DNA from: Actinomycetospora chibensis
Lineage (GTDB): Bacteria > Actinomycetota > Actinomycetes > Mycobacteriales > Pseudonocardiaceae
DNA length: 64,000 nt
Reading direction: 5' to 3'
Assembly (NCBI RefSeq): GCF_028737215.1
Contig: NZ_JAQZAM010000006.1
Span: 186,001 to 250,000, forward strand
Below, piece by piece: positions 33,512 through 41,937 of the stretch. The position numbers and the translations under genes are program-made. The number at the start of each line of letters is the position of its first letter. Positions within the stretch are counted from its first letter, which is position 1. The notes under the pieces are model-generated. The model was given only the letters and a program-made list of their open reading frames with translations. It was not told where the DNA came from and did no database searches.

Positions 33512-34729
33512 TCACCAGGCCAACGGCAGGCGGTGCAGCCCGTAGATCAGGGTGCGGTGGCGGAACTCCGGCTCGCCGGCCAGGCGCAGCCCCGGGAAGC
33601 GCTGCAGCAGGGCCGGGAACGCCACGCGCATCTCGATCCGCGCCAGCGGGGCACCCAGGCAGTGGTGGATGCCGTGACCGAAGGCGAGGTGCGGGGACGG
33701 CGGGCGGGAGATGTCGAGCTCCTCGGCGTGCTCGACCACCTCCGGGTCGTGGTTGGCCGCGACCAGCGACGCGATCACCAGCTCGCCGGCCGCCACCGGG
33801 TGCCCGCCGAGCGTCGTGTCCGCGACGACGGCGCGCGGGAAGCTCCCGTGCACCACGGTCAGCCGGCGCAGCAGCTCCTCGACCGCGCCGTCGACCGCCG
33901 AGGGGTCGTCGCGGACCCGGGCCAGCTGGTCGGGGTGCTCGAGCAGCGCCAGCGTGCCCAGCGACAGCATGTTCGACGTCGTCTCGTGCCCGGCGACGAG
34001 CAGCAGGTTGCCGATGCCGATCAGCTCGTCGTCGGTGACGTCGCCTGTCGTGTCGCCCGTGTGCTCGCGGATGAGCATGCCGAGCAGGTCGTCGCCCGGA
34101 GCCTCGCGGTGCCGGGCGACGAGGTCGCTCATGTACTCGCGCGACGCGTCGGCGAGGCGCATCCGTTCCCGGGGCTCGATGGTGCTGTCGAGCTGGCGCG
34201 CGCTGCGCTCGGTGAACTCGCCGCGGTCCTCGTACGGCACGCCGAGCAGCTCGCAGATCACCATCGACGGCACCGGCAGGGCGAAGTCGGCGACGAGCTC
34301 GGCGGGCGGGCCCGCCTTCTCCATCGCGTCGAGGTGCTCGGTGACGATCTCCTCGACGCGCGGGACCAGGCGCTTCATCCGCTTGACGGTGAACTCGCCG
34401 GTGAGCATCCGGCGCAGCCGCGTGTGGTCCGGCGGCTCCTGCCCGAGCAGGTTGCCGGCCTGGCGACGGCGGAACTCGGCGGTGTCGCGACCGGCCGCCA
34501 CCAGCGCCGGCGGTGCCGGGACGCCGTCGAGGCGGAAGCGCTCCGGGTCGCCGTGCAGCTCACGGACGTCGGCGTAGCGGCTGACCATCGTCGCCTCGTG
34601 CCCGAACGGCGTCGCGACGCGACGGGTCTCCCCCGCGTCGCGCACCGCCTCGACCTCGGGCAGCAGTGTGAAGCCGTCGCGCTGCGCGGCCACCTCGCCG
34701 GTCCACGCGTGGGTCGCCTGGTCGGTCAT
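33512..34729 (-). CDS. Cytochrome P450 (bacterial class I)
   Basis: Protein of 405 residues, typical of soluble bacterial P450s. The oxygen-activating I-helix is LLVAGHETTSNM, the ExxR is within VEELLRRL, and the heme loop FGHGIHHCLGAPLAR supplies the cysteine ligand. Substrate recognition cannot be read from sequence. It needs a ferredoxin and reductase not found next door. ATG 34729 overlaps the tetR stop as ATGA, so the regulator and P450 are one unit. Confidence 0.93.
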   Translation of the reverse strand: MTDQATHAWTGEVAAQRDGFTLLPEVEAVRDAGETRRVATPFGHEATMVSRYADVRELHGDPERFRLDGVPAPPALVAAGRDTAEFRRRQAGNLLGQEPPDHTRLRRMLTGEFTVKRMKRLVPRVEEIVTEHLDAMEKAGPPAELVADFALPVPSMVICELLGVPYEDRGEFTERSARQLDSTIEPRERMRLADASREYMSDLVARHREAPGDDLLGMLIREHTGDTTGDVTDDELIGIGNLLLVAGHETTSNMLSLGTLALLEHPDQLARVRDDPSAVDGAVEELLRRLTVVHGSFPRAVVADTTLGGHPVAAGELVIASLVAANHDPEVVEHAEELDISRPPSPHLAFGHGIHHCLGAPLARIEMRVAFPALLQRFPGLRLAGEPEFRHRTLIYGLHRLPLAW

Positions 34730-35553
34730 CGCGGTCCTCCCGGTGACGGTGGTGGGCCCCCCGCCCTCGATGGTGCGCCCTGCCGTCGGGCGACGCCCGC
34801 GTCCTGCCCGGAACCTCCGGAATGCACCCGGACCGCGATCCCGTCGAGATAGGCCTCGACCGCGCGCTCGAGGATCCCCTCCTCGGCCAGGACGTCCTCG
34901 CTCTCGAACCCGCCCTCGTACCAGAGCCGCGTCATCGAGGGGTACCGCTCCTCCTCGAAGTACCGCTCCCAGAACACCGCGTTGATCGACGACCAGTACT
35001 CGGCGAGCCCCACGCCGGTGCGCCGGACCTGGTCCTGCTCGCTGGTCGAGTCGCGTGCGAGACCGGTGACCAGCGAGCGCAGGGCGATCGCCGCGTTGGC
35101 CGTCTCGGCCGGGGCGAGGCCGATGTCGAGGAACGGGGCGAAGAAGGCGTCCTCCATGCCGAGCACGTGCGGCCCCATCGGCAGGCGGCTGCCGTGGTGG
35201 AGGATCCACGGGTGGCGGGCGTAGAGCTCCCACAGTGCCCGTGCCTGCCGGGCCGCGGCGTCGCGCCAGGGCTCGCCGGGGTGGGGGTACAGGTCGCCCG
35301 TGATCTCGGCGAAGGCCGCGTCGATCATCAGCGCGACGAGGCCCTCCCGGCTCTCGACGTGCGTGTAGAGCGCCATCACCCCGACGCCGAGGTCGGCCGC
35401 GACCGCGCGCATCGAGAGATCCTCGAGCCCGGCGGCGTCGGCCCGGGCGAGGCCGGCCGCGACCACCTGCTCGCGCGTGGTGCGGGCCGGGCGACCCCGT
35501 CCCGTCGCGGCACCCCGTCCCCAGAGCAGGTCGAGGTGGTGCTCGTCGCCCAT
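34726..35553 (-). CDS. TetR-family regulator with TetR_C-like drug domain
   Basis: Protein of 275 residues. HTH region RAVAADLGVGVMALYTHVES; the C-terminal domain is of the TetR/ActR class (EPWRDAAARQARALWELYAR) with a Pro/Gly-rich disordered tail. ATG 35553 fits the GGGAG ribosome-binding site better than GTG 35559. It is co-translated with the P450 and divergent from an ABC exporter, the standard arrangement for control of drug efflux and modification. Confidence 0.87.
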   Translation of the reverse strand: MGDEHHLDLLWGRGAATGRGRPARTTREQVVAAGLARADAAGLEDLSMRAVAADLGVGVMALYTHVESREGLVALMIDAAFAEITGDLYPHPGEPWRDAAARQARALWELYARHPWILHHGSRLPMGPHVLGMEDAFFAPFLDIGLAPAETANAAIALRSLVTGLARDSTSEQDQVRRTGVGLAEYWSSINAVFWERYFEEERYPSMTRLWYEGGFESEDVLAEEGILERAVEAYLDGIAVRVHSGGSGQDAGVARRQGAPSRAGGPPPSPGGPR

Positions 35554-35572
35554 CGGCACTCCCTTGCCTTTC

Positions 35573-35585
35573 CGGACAGCGTCCG
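35573..35585. promoter_or_regulatory. probable TetR operator, tetR-P450 / ABC exporter divergent region
   Basis: CGGAC-AGC-GTCCG is a perfect palindrome 20 bp upstream of the tetR ATG and 49 bp before the ABC ATPase ATG. It is well placed to control both directions. Confidence 0.5.
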
Positions 35586-35633
35586 CTTAACCTAGCGCAG
35601 CCACTTTCCAGACGTTGTACCGAAAGGATCGCG

Positions 35634-36569
35634 ATGATCCGCACCGAGGACCTGCGGCGCACCTTCCGACGGCGCGGCGCAGTGGTCGAGGCGGTCCGCG
35701 GCATCTCGCTGCGGGTCGAGCCCGGCGAGCTCGTGGCCGTGCTCGGCCCGAACGGCGCCGGGAAGTCGACGCTGCTGCGGATGCTGACGACGCTGCTCGG
35801 GCCGACGTCGGGCACGGCGGAGGTCGCGGGCATCGACGTCGTCGCCGACCCCACCGGGGTGCGGCGACGGATCGGCTACGTCGGCCAGGGCAACGCCGGC
35901 GGCCACAACCACCGCGTGCTCGACGAGCTCATCACGCAGGGCTCCTTCTACGGGCAGACGCGCGCCACGGCCCGCCGACGGGCCGGCGAGCTGATGGAGG
36001 CCCTCGAGCTGCAGGGCCTCGATCGCCGCACCGTCGCGTCGCTGTCCGGCGGGCAGAAGCGGCGCATGGACGTCGCGATCGGCCTGATGCACCGGCCCGG
36101 GCTGCTCTTCCTCGACGAGCCCACCACCGGCATGGACCCGCAGGCCCGCGCCAACCTGTGGGAGCACATCACCCGCCTGCGCGAGGAGCACGACACCACC
36201 GTCGTCCTCACCACCCACTACCTCGACGAGGCCGACGCGATGGCCGAGCGGATCGTGGTCGTCGACCACGGCGAGGTCATCGCCGACGCCGGCAGCGCCG
36301 AGCTGCGCACGCGCCACGCCGACGACCGTCTGGTCCTGCACGTCGACGACCCCGCGGCGGTCGCCGGCCTGGTCGAGGGCTCGCGGGCGCTCGCCGACCG
36401 GGTGGAGCTCCGCCTCACCGGCGGCGCCCGGGTGCTGCCCGGCCTGCTCGCCCGCCTCCATCGGGCCGGCGTCACCGTGCATTCCGCGCACCTGCACGAG
36501 GCGAGCCTCGACGACGTCTTCCTGGCCCTGACCGGCCGGAGCCTGCGCGAGGAAGGAGCTGCGGCATGA
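35634..36569 (+). CDS. ABC exporter ATP-binding protein (DrrA-like)
   Basis: Protein of 311 residues. Walker A GPNGAGKS, signature LSGGQKRRMDV, Walker B GLLFLDEPTTGMD and switch TTHYLDEADAMAE are intact. The C-terminal 80 residues (VLHVDDPAAVAGLVEGSRAL, then LDDVFLALTGRSL) are the DrrA-type regulatory extension of daunorubicin-resistance exporters. RBS AAAGGA. Stop overlaps the permease start as ATGA. Likely role is drug or lipid efflux. Confidence 0.92.
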   Translation: MIRTEDLRRTFRRRGAVVEAVRGISLRVEPGELVAVLGPNGAGKSTLLRMLTTLLGPTSGTAEVAGIDVVADPTGVRRRIGYVGQGNAGGHNHRVLDELITQGSFYGQTRATARRRAGELMEALELQGLDRRTVASLSGGQKRRMDVAIGLMHRPGLLFLDEPTTGMDPQARANLWEHITRLREEHDTTVVLTTHYLDEADAMAERIVVVDHGEVIADAGSAELRTRHADDRLVLHVDDPAAVAGLVEGSRALADRVELRLTGGARVLPGLLARLHRAGVTVHSAHLHEASLDDVFLALTGRSLREEGAAA

Positions 36570-37384
36570 GCGTCGACACCACCGCCACGGCCGCACCCCC
36601 CGACCTCGTCGCCCCCCGGTCCGGCTTCGTCCACGACACCGCCGCGGTGTTCGTGCGCGAGTTCGCGCTCGTCCTGCGCGACCCGTTCTCGCTGATCTTC
36701 TCGCTGCTCCAGCCGCTGGTCTTCCTCGGACTGTTCGCCCCACTGCTCGCCGGCTCGCTGTCGGCCGACCAGCTCGGCGGCGAGTCGCCGCTGACGTGGT
36801 TCCTGCCCGGCGTCGTCGTGATGATCGCCCTGTTCGGCACCGGGAGCACGGGCGCCAACCTGCTCTTCGAGCTCATGACCGGCAGCTACGAGCGGGTGCT
36901 CGCCACCCCGATCTCGCGGGCGTCGATCCTCGTCGGGCGGGCGCTCAAGGAGCTCGCCCCGCTCGCCGTCCAGGCCGTGATCATCACGCTGGCGGCCGTC
37001 CCGTTCGGCGTGACGTTCTCGCCCGTCGGCGTGCTGGTCGGCCTGGCGATCCTCGGGGTGTTCGGCGTCGGGCTCGGGGCGTTGTCCTACGCGCTCGCCC
37101 TGGCGTCGAAGAACCGCGAGTGGCTGTTCTGGGGCGTCCAGCAGACGCTGATCTTCCCGCTGCTGATCCTCTCCGGGATGATGCTGCCGCTCGAGTCCGG
37201 GCCGGCCTGGATGCAGACGGCGGCGACGGTGAACCCCCTGACCTACGTCGTGAACGCGGAGCGGGCGGCGTTCACCGGGGCGCTGGGCGACCCGTCGATC
37301 CTCCACGGCGCGATCGCCGCCGCGCTGACATGCGCCGTCGGGCTCGTCGTCGGCATCCGGTCGGTGCTGCGCAGCGCGGGCTAG
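36566..37384 (+). CDS. ABC-2 type exporter permease (DrrB-like)
   Basis: Protein of 272 residues with six hydrophobic segments (FSLLQPLVFLGLFAPLLAG, FLPGVVVMIALFG, AVIITLAAVPFGV, LVGLAILGVFGVGLGAL, LIFPLLILSGMMLPL, IAAALTCAVGLVVGI). The ABC-2 motif region VLATPISRASILVGRALKE and NPLTYVVNAERAAFTG match DrrB-type permeases. It is the membrane half of the exporter with the upstream ATPase. Its TAG stop shares CTAG (37381-37384) with the convergent LigD-polymerase gene. Confidence 0.9.
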   Translation: MSVDTTATAAPPDLVAPRSGFVHDTAAVFVREFALVLRDPFSLIFSLLQPLVFLGLFAPLLAGSLSADQLGGESPLTWFLPGVVVMIALFGTGSTGANLLFELMTGSYERVLATPISRASILVGRALKELAPLAVQAVIITLAAVPFGVTFSPVGVLVGLAILGVFGVGLGALSYALALASKNREWLFWGVQQTLIFPLLILSGMMLPLESGPAWMQTAATVNPLTYVVNAERAAFTGALGDPSILHGAIAAALTCAVGLVVGIRSVLRSAG

Positions 37385-38268
37385 CCCAACGGACGGGCCT
37401 GCGCGGCGAACCCGGCCCACGGGTCGGCCTTGCGGGCGAGCCGGCGCGGGATCGAGCGGACGTCGTGCTGGTCGGGCGTGACGCGGCCGAGCTCGTCCCA
37501 GTCCAGCGGCGTCGCCGTCGGACCGCCCGGGCGCGCTCGCGGCGAGTAGGGCATCACCGCGGTCTGCCCGTAGGCGTTGCGGCCGATGTCGAGGAAGGTC
37601 CGGCCGCCGCGGGCGTCCTTGCGCACCTCCGTCGTGAGCTCGTCGGGGTCGTCGGTGGCCACCGCCTCGGCGATCCGGATCGCGGCCTCCCGGACGGCCT
37701 CCTGGTCCGCGGAGCCGTCCAGCGGCGCGACGACGTGGTAGCCACGGCTGCCGGTGCTCTGCAGGAAGGCGACGAGGCCGCGGCCCTCGACGGCGCGCCG
37801 CACGGCCCGCGCGACGTCCCGGATGCCGGCGAGGTCCTGGCGCTCGCCGGGGTCGATGTCGACGATCAGCCGGTCGGGCCGCTCGAGCGCCCCGGCGACG
37901 GCGTTCCAGCCGTGCAGCGTGACGGTGCCGAACTGAACGAGCCGGATGAGGTCGGCGGTCTCCTCGACCTCGGGGTGGTGCACGACATCGTCCGCGTCCT
38001 TCTTGCGCTCGCGCCGCGGGGTGTCGACGGTGTGCAGGCCCTTCGGCGCGCGCTTCCCGGCGTCCTGCTGGACGAACCCGCCGGCGTCCAGGCCGTCGGG
38101 GAAGCGCTGCAGCGTCAGCGGTCGGCCGATCAGGTGCGGGAGGACCGTGCTCGCGACGGCCTCCCAGTAGTGCGCCAGGTCGGCCTTCGTGAGGTCCTCG
38201 CCGCCGTCACGGGCGGGCAGGAGCACCTTGTCCGGATGCGTGACGTCGATGCCGGCGACGGTCGTCAT
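37381..38268 (-). CDS. LigD-type NHEJ polymerase/primase (stand-alone Pol domain)
   Basis: Protein of 295 residues corresponding to the archaeo-eukaryotic-primase-like polymerase domain of DNA ligase D. THPDKVLLP, AHYWEAVASTVLPHL and RPLTLQRFPDG are N-terminal hallmarks; the metal-binding IVDIDPGE, STGSRGYHVVAPLDG, and RTFLDIGRNAYGQTAV follow. It adds nucleotides at double-strand breaks in non-homologous end joining. No Ku or ligase gene is adjacent. ATG 38268 is used; an in-frame TTG 33 nt upstream is possible. It is divergent from kptA with only 44 bp between. Confidence 0.88.
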   Translation of the reverse strand: MTTVAGIDVTHPDKVLLPARDGGEDLTKADLAHYWEAVASTVLPHLIGRPLTLQRFPDGLDAGGFVQQDAGKRAPKGLHTVDTPRRERKKDADDVVHHPEVEETADLIRLVQFGTVTLHGWNAVAGALERPDRLIVDIDPGERQDLAGIRDVARAVRRAVEGRGLVAFLQSTGSRGYHVVAPLDGSADQEAVREAAIRIAEAVATDDPDELTTEVRKDARGGRTFLDIGRNAYGQTAVMPYSPRARPGGPTATPLDWDELGRVTPDQHDVRSIPRRLARKADPWAGFAAQARPLG

Positions 38269-38312
38269 GTCGGGCGTTTGCCTCCCGCGGCCGGTCGACA
38301 AACCTGCTGGTC

Positions 38313-38828
38313 GTGGACCGCGTCCGGCTCTCGAAGCGCCTGTCCCGCGCGCTGCGGCACGACCCGGGCCGCGTGGGGCTCACGCTCGACGCGCAGGGGT
38401 GGGTGTCGCTGGACGCGCTGTGCGCGGCGCTGGGGGTGTCCCGGGCCGACGTCGAGGACGTGGTGGCGCACGGGTCGAAGGCGCGCTTCGAGCTCGAGGG
38501 GAACAGCGTGCGCGCCCGCTACGGGCACTCGCTGCCCGGCCAGGTCGCCCTGCCGTCGGCCGACCCGCCGGACGAGCTGTTCCATGGGACCTCGTCCTCC
38601 GTGGTCGACGCGATCCTGCGTGACGGCCTGATCCCCGGCGGCCGCCAGTACGTCCACCTGTCGCCGGACCCCGACACCGCGCTCACGGTCGGCGCGCGGC
38701 ACGGGCGGCCGGTGGTGCTCGTGGTGGACGCCTGCGCCGCCGCCGGGAACGGCGTCGTCTTCCGACGCGGCAACGACGACACCTGGCTCACCGCCGCCCT
38801 CGACCCCCGCTACCTGCGGCGGGCGTGA
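38313..38828 (+). CDS. kptA: RNA 2'-phosphotransferase KptA/Tpt1
   Basis: Protein of 171 residues, family length. SKRLSRALRHDPGRVGLTLD opens the winged-helix lobe; the NAD lobe shows LFHGTSSSVVDAIL, YVHLSPD, VVDACAAAGNGVVFRRGNDD and TWLTAALDP. KptA removes an internal or splice-junction 2'-phosphate from RNA using NAD+. In bacteria the physiological substrate is unknown. GTG 38313 starts the protein. It is next to a LigD polymerase, suggesting a nucleic-acid repair neighbourhood. Confidence 0.92.
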   Translation: MDRVRLSKRLSRALRHDPGRVGLTLDAQGWVSLDALCAALGVSRADVEDVVAHGSKARFELEGNSVRARYGHSLPGQVALPSADPPDELFHGTSSSVVDAILRDGLIPGGRQYVHLSPDPDTALTVGARHGRPVVLVVDACAAAGNGVVFRRGNDDTWLTAALDPRYLRRA

Positions 38829-39190
38829 GCCAGGACGAGGTCGGCGAGCCGTCGCGGGCGGACGTCTGTGTCGTCGAGGTCCTCGAGCCGGTGCCACCCG
38901 GCGGCGAGGTGCGGTTCCTGGCTGACCGGATCGGCGGCGTCGATCCGGACCGCGAAGACGTGATTGATCTCGTGGTGCCCGTCCCAGCGATTCTCCAGCT
39001 CGCCCCAGCGCGCGGTGATCGTCGCGCCGACGTCCAGCTCCTCGCGCAGCTCGCGCCTCACCGCGTCCTCCGGCGTCTCCCCCTGCTCGACGTGCCCGCC
39101 GGGGAAGAACCAGTAGCCGACGGCTCGCTCCTGTACGAGCAGCACCGCGCCGTCGCGGAGGACCACGGCCCGGGCGATGAGCTCGGTCAC
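38810..39190 (-). CDS. Nudix hydrolase
   Basis: Protein of 126 residues with a complete Nudix box (GX5EX7REUXEEXGU) beginning GGHVEQGETPEDAVRREL and ending REELDVG. It hydrolyses a nucleoside diphosphate linked to another moiety. GTG 39190 has AGAGGG at good spacing; GTG 39208 is an alternative. Its 3' end overlaps the convergent kptA gene by 19 nt. Confidence 0.87.
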   Translation of the reverse strand: MTELIARAVVLRDGAVLLVQERAVGYWFFPGGHVEQGETPEDAVRRELREELDVGATITARWGELENRWDGHHEINHVFAVRIDAADPVSQEPHLAAGWHRLEDLDDTDVRPRRLADLVLAHARRR

Positions 39191-39271
39191 GGGTTCCCTC
39201 TCGGTCACGAAAAGGTCACAGCGCCACCGAACGGCACCGGCGCCATCGGGGACCGGCCTAGCTTCCGCGCC

Positions 39272-40543
39272 ATGAGCGAGCAGGGTCGGACGTGGGTCAT
39301 GGTCCTCGCCCTCATGGTGCTCATGCCGATCGTGGCCCTGATGATCTCCGCCGGCTCGCCCCAGCTCGCCGAGACGGTCTCGCTCACCTCGGGCACGGGC
39401 CTCGTCGCGGCGGTCCTCATGGTCACGATCGTGGTGGTCGTGTCCCGGGTGCGCGGCCTGACGCGCGTTCTCGGGGTGGAGCTCGGCGTCGCGCTCCACC
39501 GTCGGCTCGGCGTGGCCGTCGTCGGGATCACCGTCACGCACGTCGTGTCCGCCGTCGCGCACTCGCACCGCGGCCTCGGGATCCTCAACCTGTTCGCGGT
39601 CGGCCCGCCGATCAAGGTCGGCATCATCGCGGTGGTCCTCATGGTCGTGCTCGTGGCGCTGCGGCCCCGCGCCAGGTCCCGTCGCTACGGGCTGTCCTCC
39701 CGCATCCATGCGGCGCTCGGGATCATCACGGTGCTGCTCGTCGTCGCCCACGTGGTGCTGTTCGGGCACCTGCCGGAGAACCCGCTGGTGGGGGTCACGC
39801 TCGGCGCGCTCGGCGTCGTGCTGGTGGGCGTGGTGGTGCGGCGCTGGATCGCCGTGCCGCTGCTCGACCGCGGCCTGCACCTCGTGTCCGCGGTGCGCCC
39901 GGAGTCGTCGGACACCTCGACCGTGGTGCTCGTCCCGGCGTGGCGCGCGCTCGACCCCGCACCCGAGCCGGGGCAGTTCGTGTGGCTGCGGCTGCGGCGG
40001 CTGCCCCTCGCCGAGGAGCACCCGTTCACGATCGCGGCCTCGACGCGGGCGGGACGGCTCGAGCTGACCGTGCGCGACCGCGGACCCTTCAGCAGCGGTC
40101 TCCAGGCCCTCGAGGTCGGGCGGCACGTGTGGGTCGACGGCCCGCACGGCGCCTTCGTGCCGATCGCCGCCACCGACATCACCGGCGGCGGCCTCGTGCT
40201 CATCGCCGGCGGGGTCGGCATCACGCCGATCATGAGCATCCTGCGCGCCCACGCCGCGGCGGCGGATCCCCGCGCCCACGCCCTCCTGCTCGCCGAGCGC
40301 GAGAACGAGGCGCTGTTCGCCACCGAGATCCTCGCGCTGTCCCGGCGTCTCGACCTGTCGGTCCTGCGCACCGGAGGCCACCGCCTCGACCCCGGCATGC
40401 TCTGCGCCGTGCTGCCGACGGGCGTCCCCGAGAGCCACCGGTACTTCGTCTGCGGGCCGCCCCCGCTCGTCGGCGCGGCGCTCGACGGCCTCGGCAGCCT
40501 CGGCGTGCCCGCCCGCGCCATCACCACCGAGCGCTTCGGCTGA
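39272..40543 (+). CDS. Ferric-reductase-like transmembrane heme/flavin oxidoreductase
   Basis: Protein of 423 residues. Six hydrophobic segments lie within residues 1-210, with histidines suited to heme (LHRRLGVAVVGITVTHVV, IHAALGIITVLLVVAHVV). A cytoplasmic FAD domain (EEHPFTIAAS) and an NAD(P) domain (GGVGITPIMSIL, YFVCGPPPLVGAAL) follow. It passes electrons from NAD(P)H through FAD and heme across the membrane, as in ferric reductase/NADPH oxidase-like proteins. ATG 39272. The next gene begins 23 nt downstream. Confidence 0.85.
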   Translation: MSEQGRTWVMVLALMVLMPIVALMISAGSPQLAETVSLTSGTGLVAAVLMVTIVVVVSRVRGLTRVLGVELGVALHRRLGVAVVGITVTHVVSAVAHSHRGLGILNLFAVGPPIKVGIIAVVLMVVLVALRPRARSRRYGLSSRIHAALGIITVLLVVAHVVLFGHLPENPLVGVTLGALGVVLVGVVVRRWIAVPLLDRGLHLVSAVRPESSDTSTVVLVPAWRALDPAPEPGQFVWLRLRRLPLAEEHPFTIAASTRAGRLELTVRDRGPFSSGLQALEVGRHVWVDGPHGAFVPIAATDITGGGLVLIAGGVGITPIMSILRAHAAAADPRAHALLLAERENEALFATEILALSRRLDLSVLRTGGHRLDPGMLCAVLPTGVPESHRYFVCGPPPLVGAALDGLGSLGVPARAITTERFG

Positions 40544-40566
40544 TCCGGAGCCGCCATGATGGTGGC

Positions 40567-41394
40567 GTGCAGCGACGCTGGCAGGCGCTCGGGCTCGCCC
40601 TCCTGGTCGGCCTGGCCGTCGCCTGCGGCTCGGAACCCGAACCGGTCGCGACGACCCCCGATCCCGCCGATCCCGCTGCGCTGCGCGTGATGACCTGGAA
40701 CGTCCAGACCGGCGAGCACGACCCACCGGAGTGGGCCCCGGTCGTCGCCCAACTGCGCCCGGATGTCCTCGCCCTGCAGGAGATCTGCACGGCCGACGCC
40801 GAGGAGCTCGCGCGGCTCCTCCAGCTCGAGCACGGCCTGACCTACGAGGTCGTCCCGGGACCCATCCGACCGCCGACCCCCGCCGAGGCCAACGCGTCGG
40901 TGAACGCCGCGCTCGGCCCCGCCTGTGACACGAGCCCCGACGACGTGCAGTTCGGCCTCGCCGTGCTCTCGCTCCTGCCCGTCACCGGCCCGCGCGTCAC
41001 GACCTACCCTCCCGACGCGCGCGACGAGCAGCGCGGCTACCTGTCGCTGCAGGTCACGACGCGGGCGGGGCCGACCGTCTCCGTGCACACCACCCACCTC
41101 GGGCTGGACGGGACGCAGGACGACCAGCTCCGACGCCTCGCGGTCGACGCGGCGGGCGCGGCGCCCGCCGTGGTGCTCGGCGACCTGAACCTCATTGCCT
41201 CCCAGCCCGAGCTCGCGCCCCTGCGCCAGGGCTTCACCGAGGTCGACCCGGACGCCCGGCTCGCGACCAGCCTGCTCGGCAAGATCGATTACATCTTCCT
41301 GCGCGGGCTCGCACCCGTCGGGGCGCCCGAGGCGCCGACGGTCACGGCGTCCGACCACCGCCCGCTCGTCGCGACCCTGCGTCTGTCGCCGTGA
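40567..41394 (+). CDS. Secreted/lipoprotein endonuclease-exonuclease-phosphatase (EEP) family protein
   Basis: Protein of 275 residues. An N-terminal signal peptide (LGLALLVGLAVACGS) ends in a probable lipobox cysteine, so the protein is exported and membrane-anchored. The EEP fold is complete: RVMTWNVQTG, DVLALQEIC (catalytic Glu), VSVHTTHLGLD, VVLGDLN, GKIDYIFLRG and ASDHRPLVATL (catalytic His). It could be an extracellular nuclease or a sphingomyelinase/inositol-phosphatase-like enzyme. GTG 40567 gives the shortest sensible signal peptide. Confidence 0.82.
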   Translation: MQRRWQALGLALLVGLAVACGSEPEPVATTPDPADPAALRVMTWNVQTGEHDPPEWAPVVAQLRPDVLALQEICTADAEELARLLQLEHGLTYEVVPGPIRPPTPAEANASVNAALGPACDTSPDDVQFGLAVLSLLPVTGPRVTTYPPDARDEQRGYLSLQVTTRAGPTVSVHTTHLGLDGTQDDQLRRLAVDAAGAAPAVVLGDLNLIASQPELAPLRQGFTEVDPDARLATSLLGKIDYIFLRGLAPVGAPEAPTVTASDHRPLVATLRLSP

Positions 41395-41396
41395 CC

Positions 41397-41816
41397 TCAG
41401 GACGGGAGCGCGCCGATCTCCCGGAGCAGCCCGTACGTGTCCCAGTTGACCCACTCCTCGACGAAGCGTCCGTCGACGATCCGACTGAGCAACTGCCCTT
41501 CCATCAGCACCTGCTTACCGGTCGGCGCCTCCCCCATGAGCTGGCCGGCGTGGGTGCCACGCAGCGTCCAGTGCGTCTCGACCAGGTCCCCCTCGGCGAG
41601 CTGCCGCTCGATCCGCAGGTCGAAGTCGGCGAGCACACCGCGGTAGGCCGTGACCCGGGCCCGGAAGCTCTCCGGTCCCGAGCCCTGGTCGCCGTTGAAG
41701 GGATCGTGGTTGACGTAGTCCGGGGAGAACATCTCCTCGAGCGCGTCCCACTTGTCCCCGTTCCACATCTCGGAGAACTGTCGCTCCACGAGCTCCTTGT
41801 TCTGCTGGGTCGACAC
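41397..41816 (-). CDS. SnoaL-like / NTF2-fold ester-cyclase family protein
   Basis: Protein of 139 residues. The NTF2-like pattern NKELVERQFSEMWNGDKWDA, MFSPDYVNHDPF and VEEWVNWDTYGLLREIGALP matches SnoaL/predicted ester cyclases. Members bind small hydrophobic molecules and catalyse cyclisations or hydrolyses. It is convergent with the EEP gene (2 nt between stops) and shares a divergent promoter gap of 121 bp with the LigD phosphoesterase gene. Confidence 0.78.
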   Translation of the reverse strand: MSTQQNKELVERQFSEMWNGDKWDALEEMFSPDYVNHDPFNGDQGSGPESFRARVTAYRGVLADFDLRIERQLAEGDLVETHWTLRGTHAGQLMGEAPTGKQVLMEGQLLSRIVDGRFVEEWVNWDTYGLLREIGALPS

Positions 41817-41937
41817 GTCGACCTCCTCGGCCTCGGGGCACGCCCGACCGTGCCCGGGGGCCCAGGGTGGCGCCGGTCCGACACGGTCTCCACGTCGTAG
41901 TTCCCGCACGGGTCGTCGAGCTCGAGGAGGCACCGGG

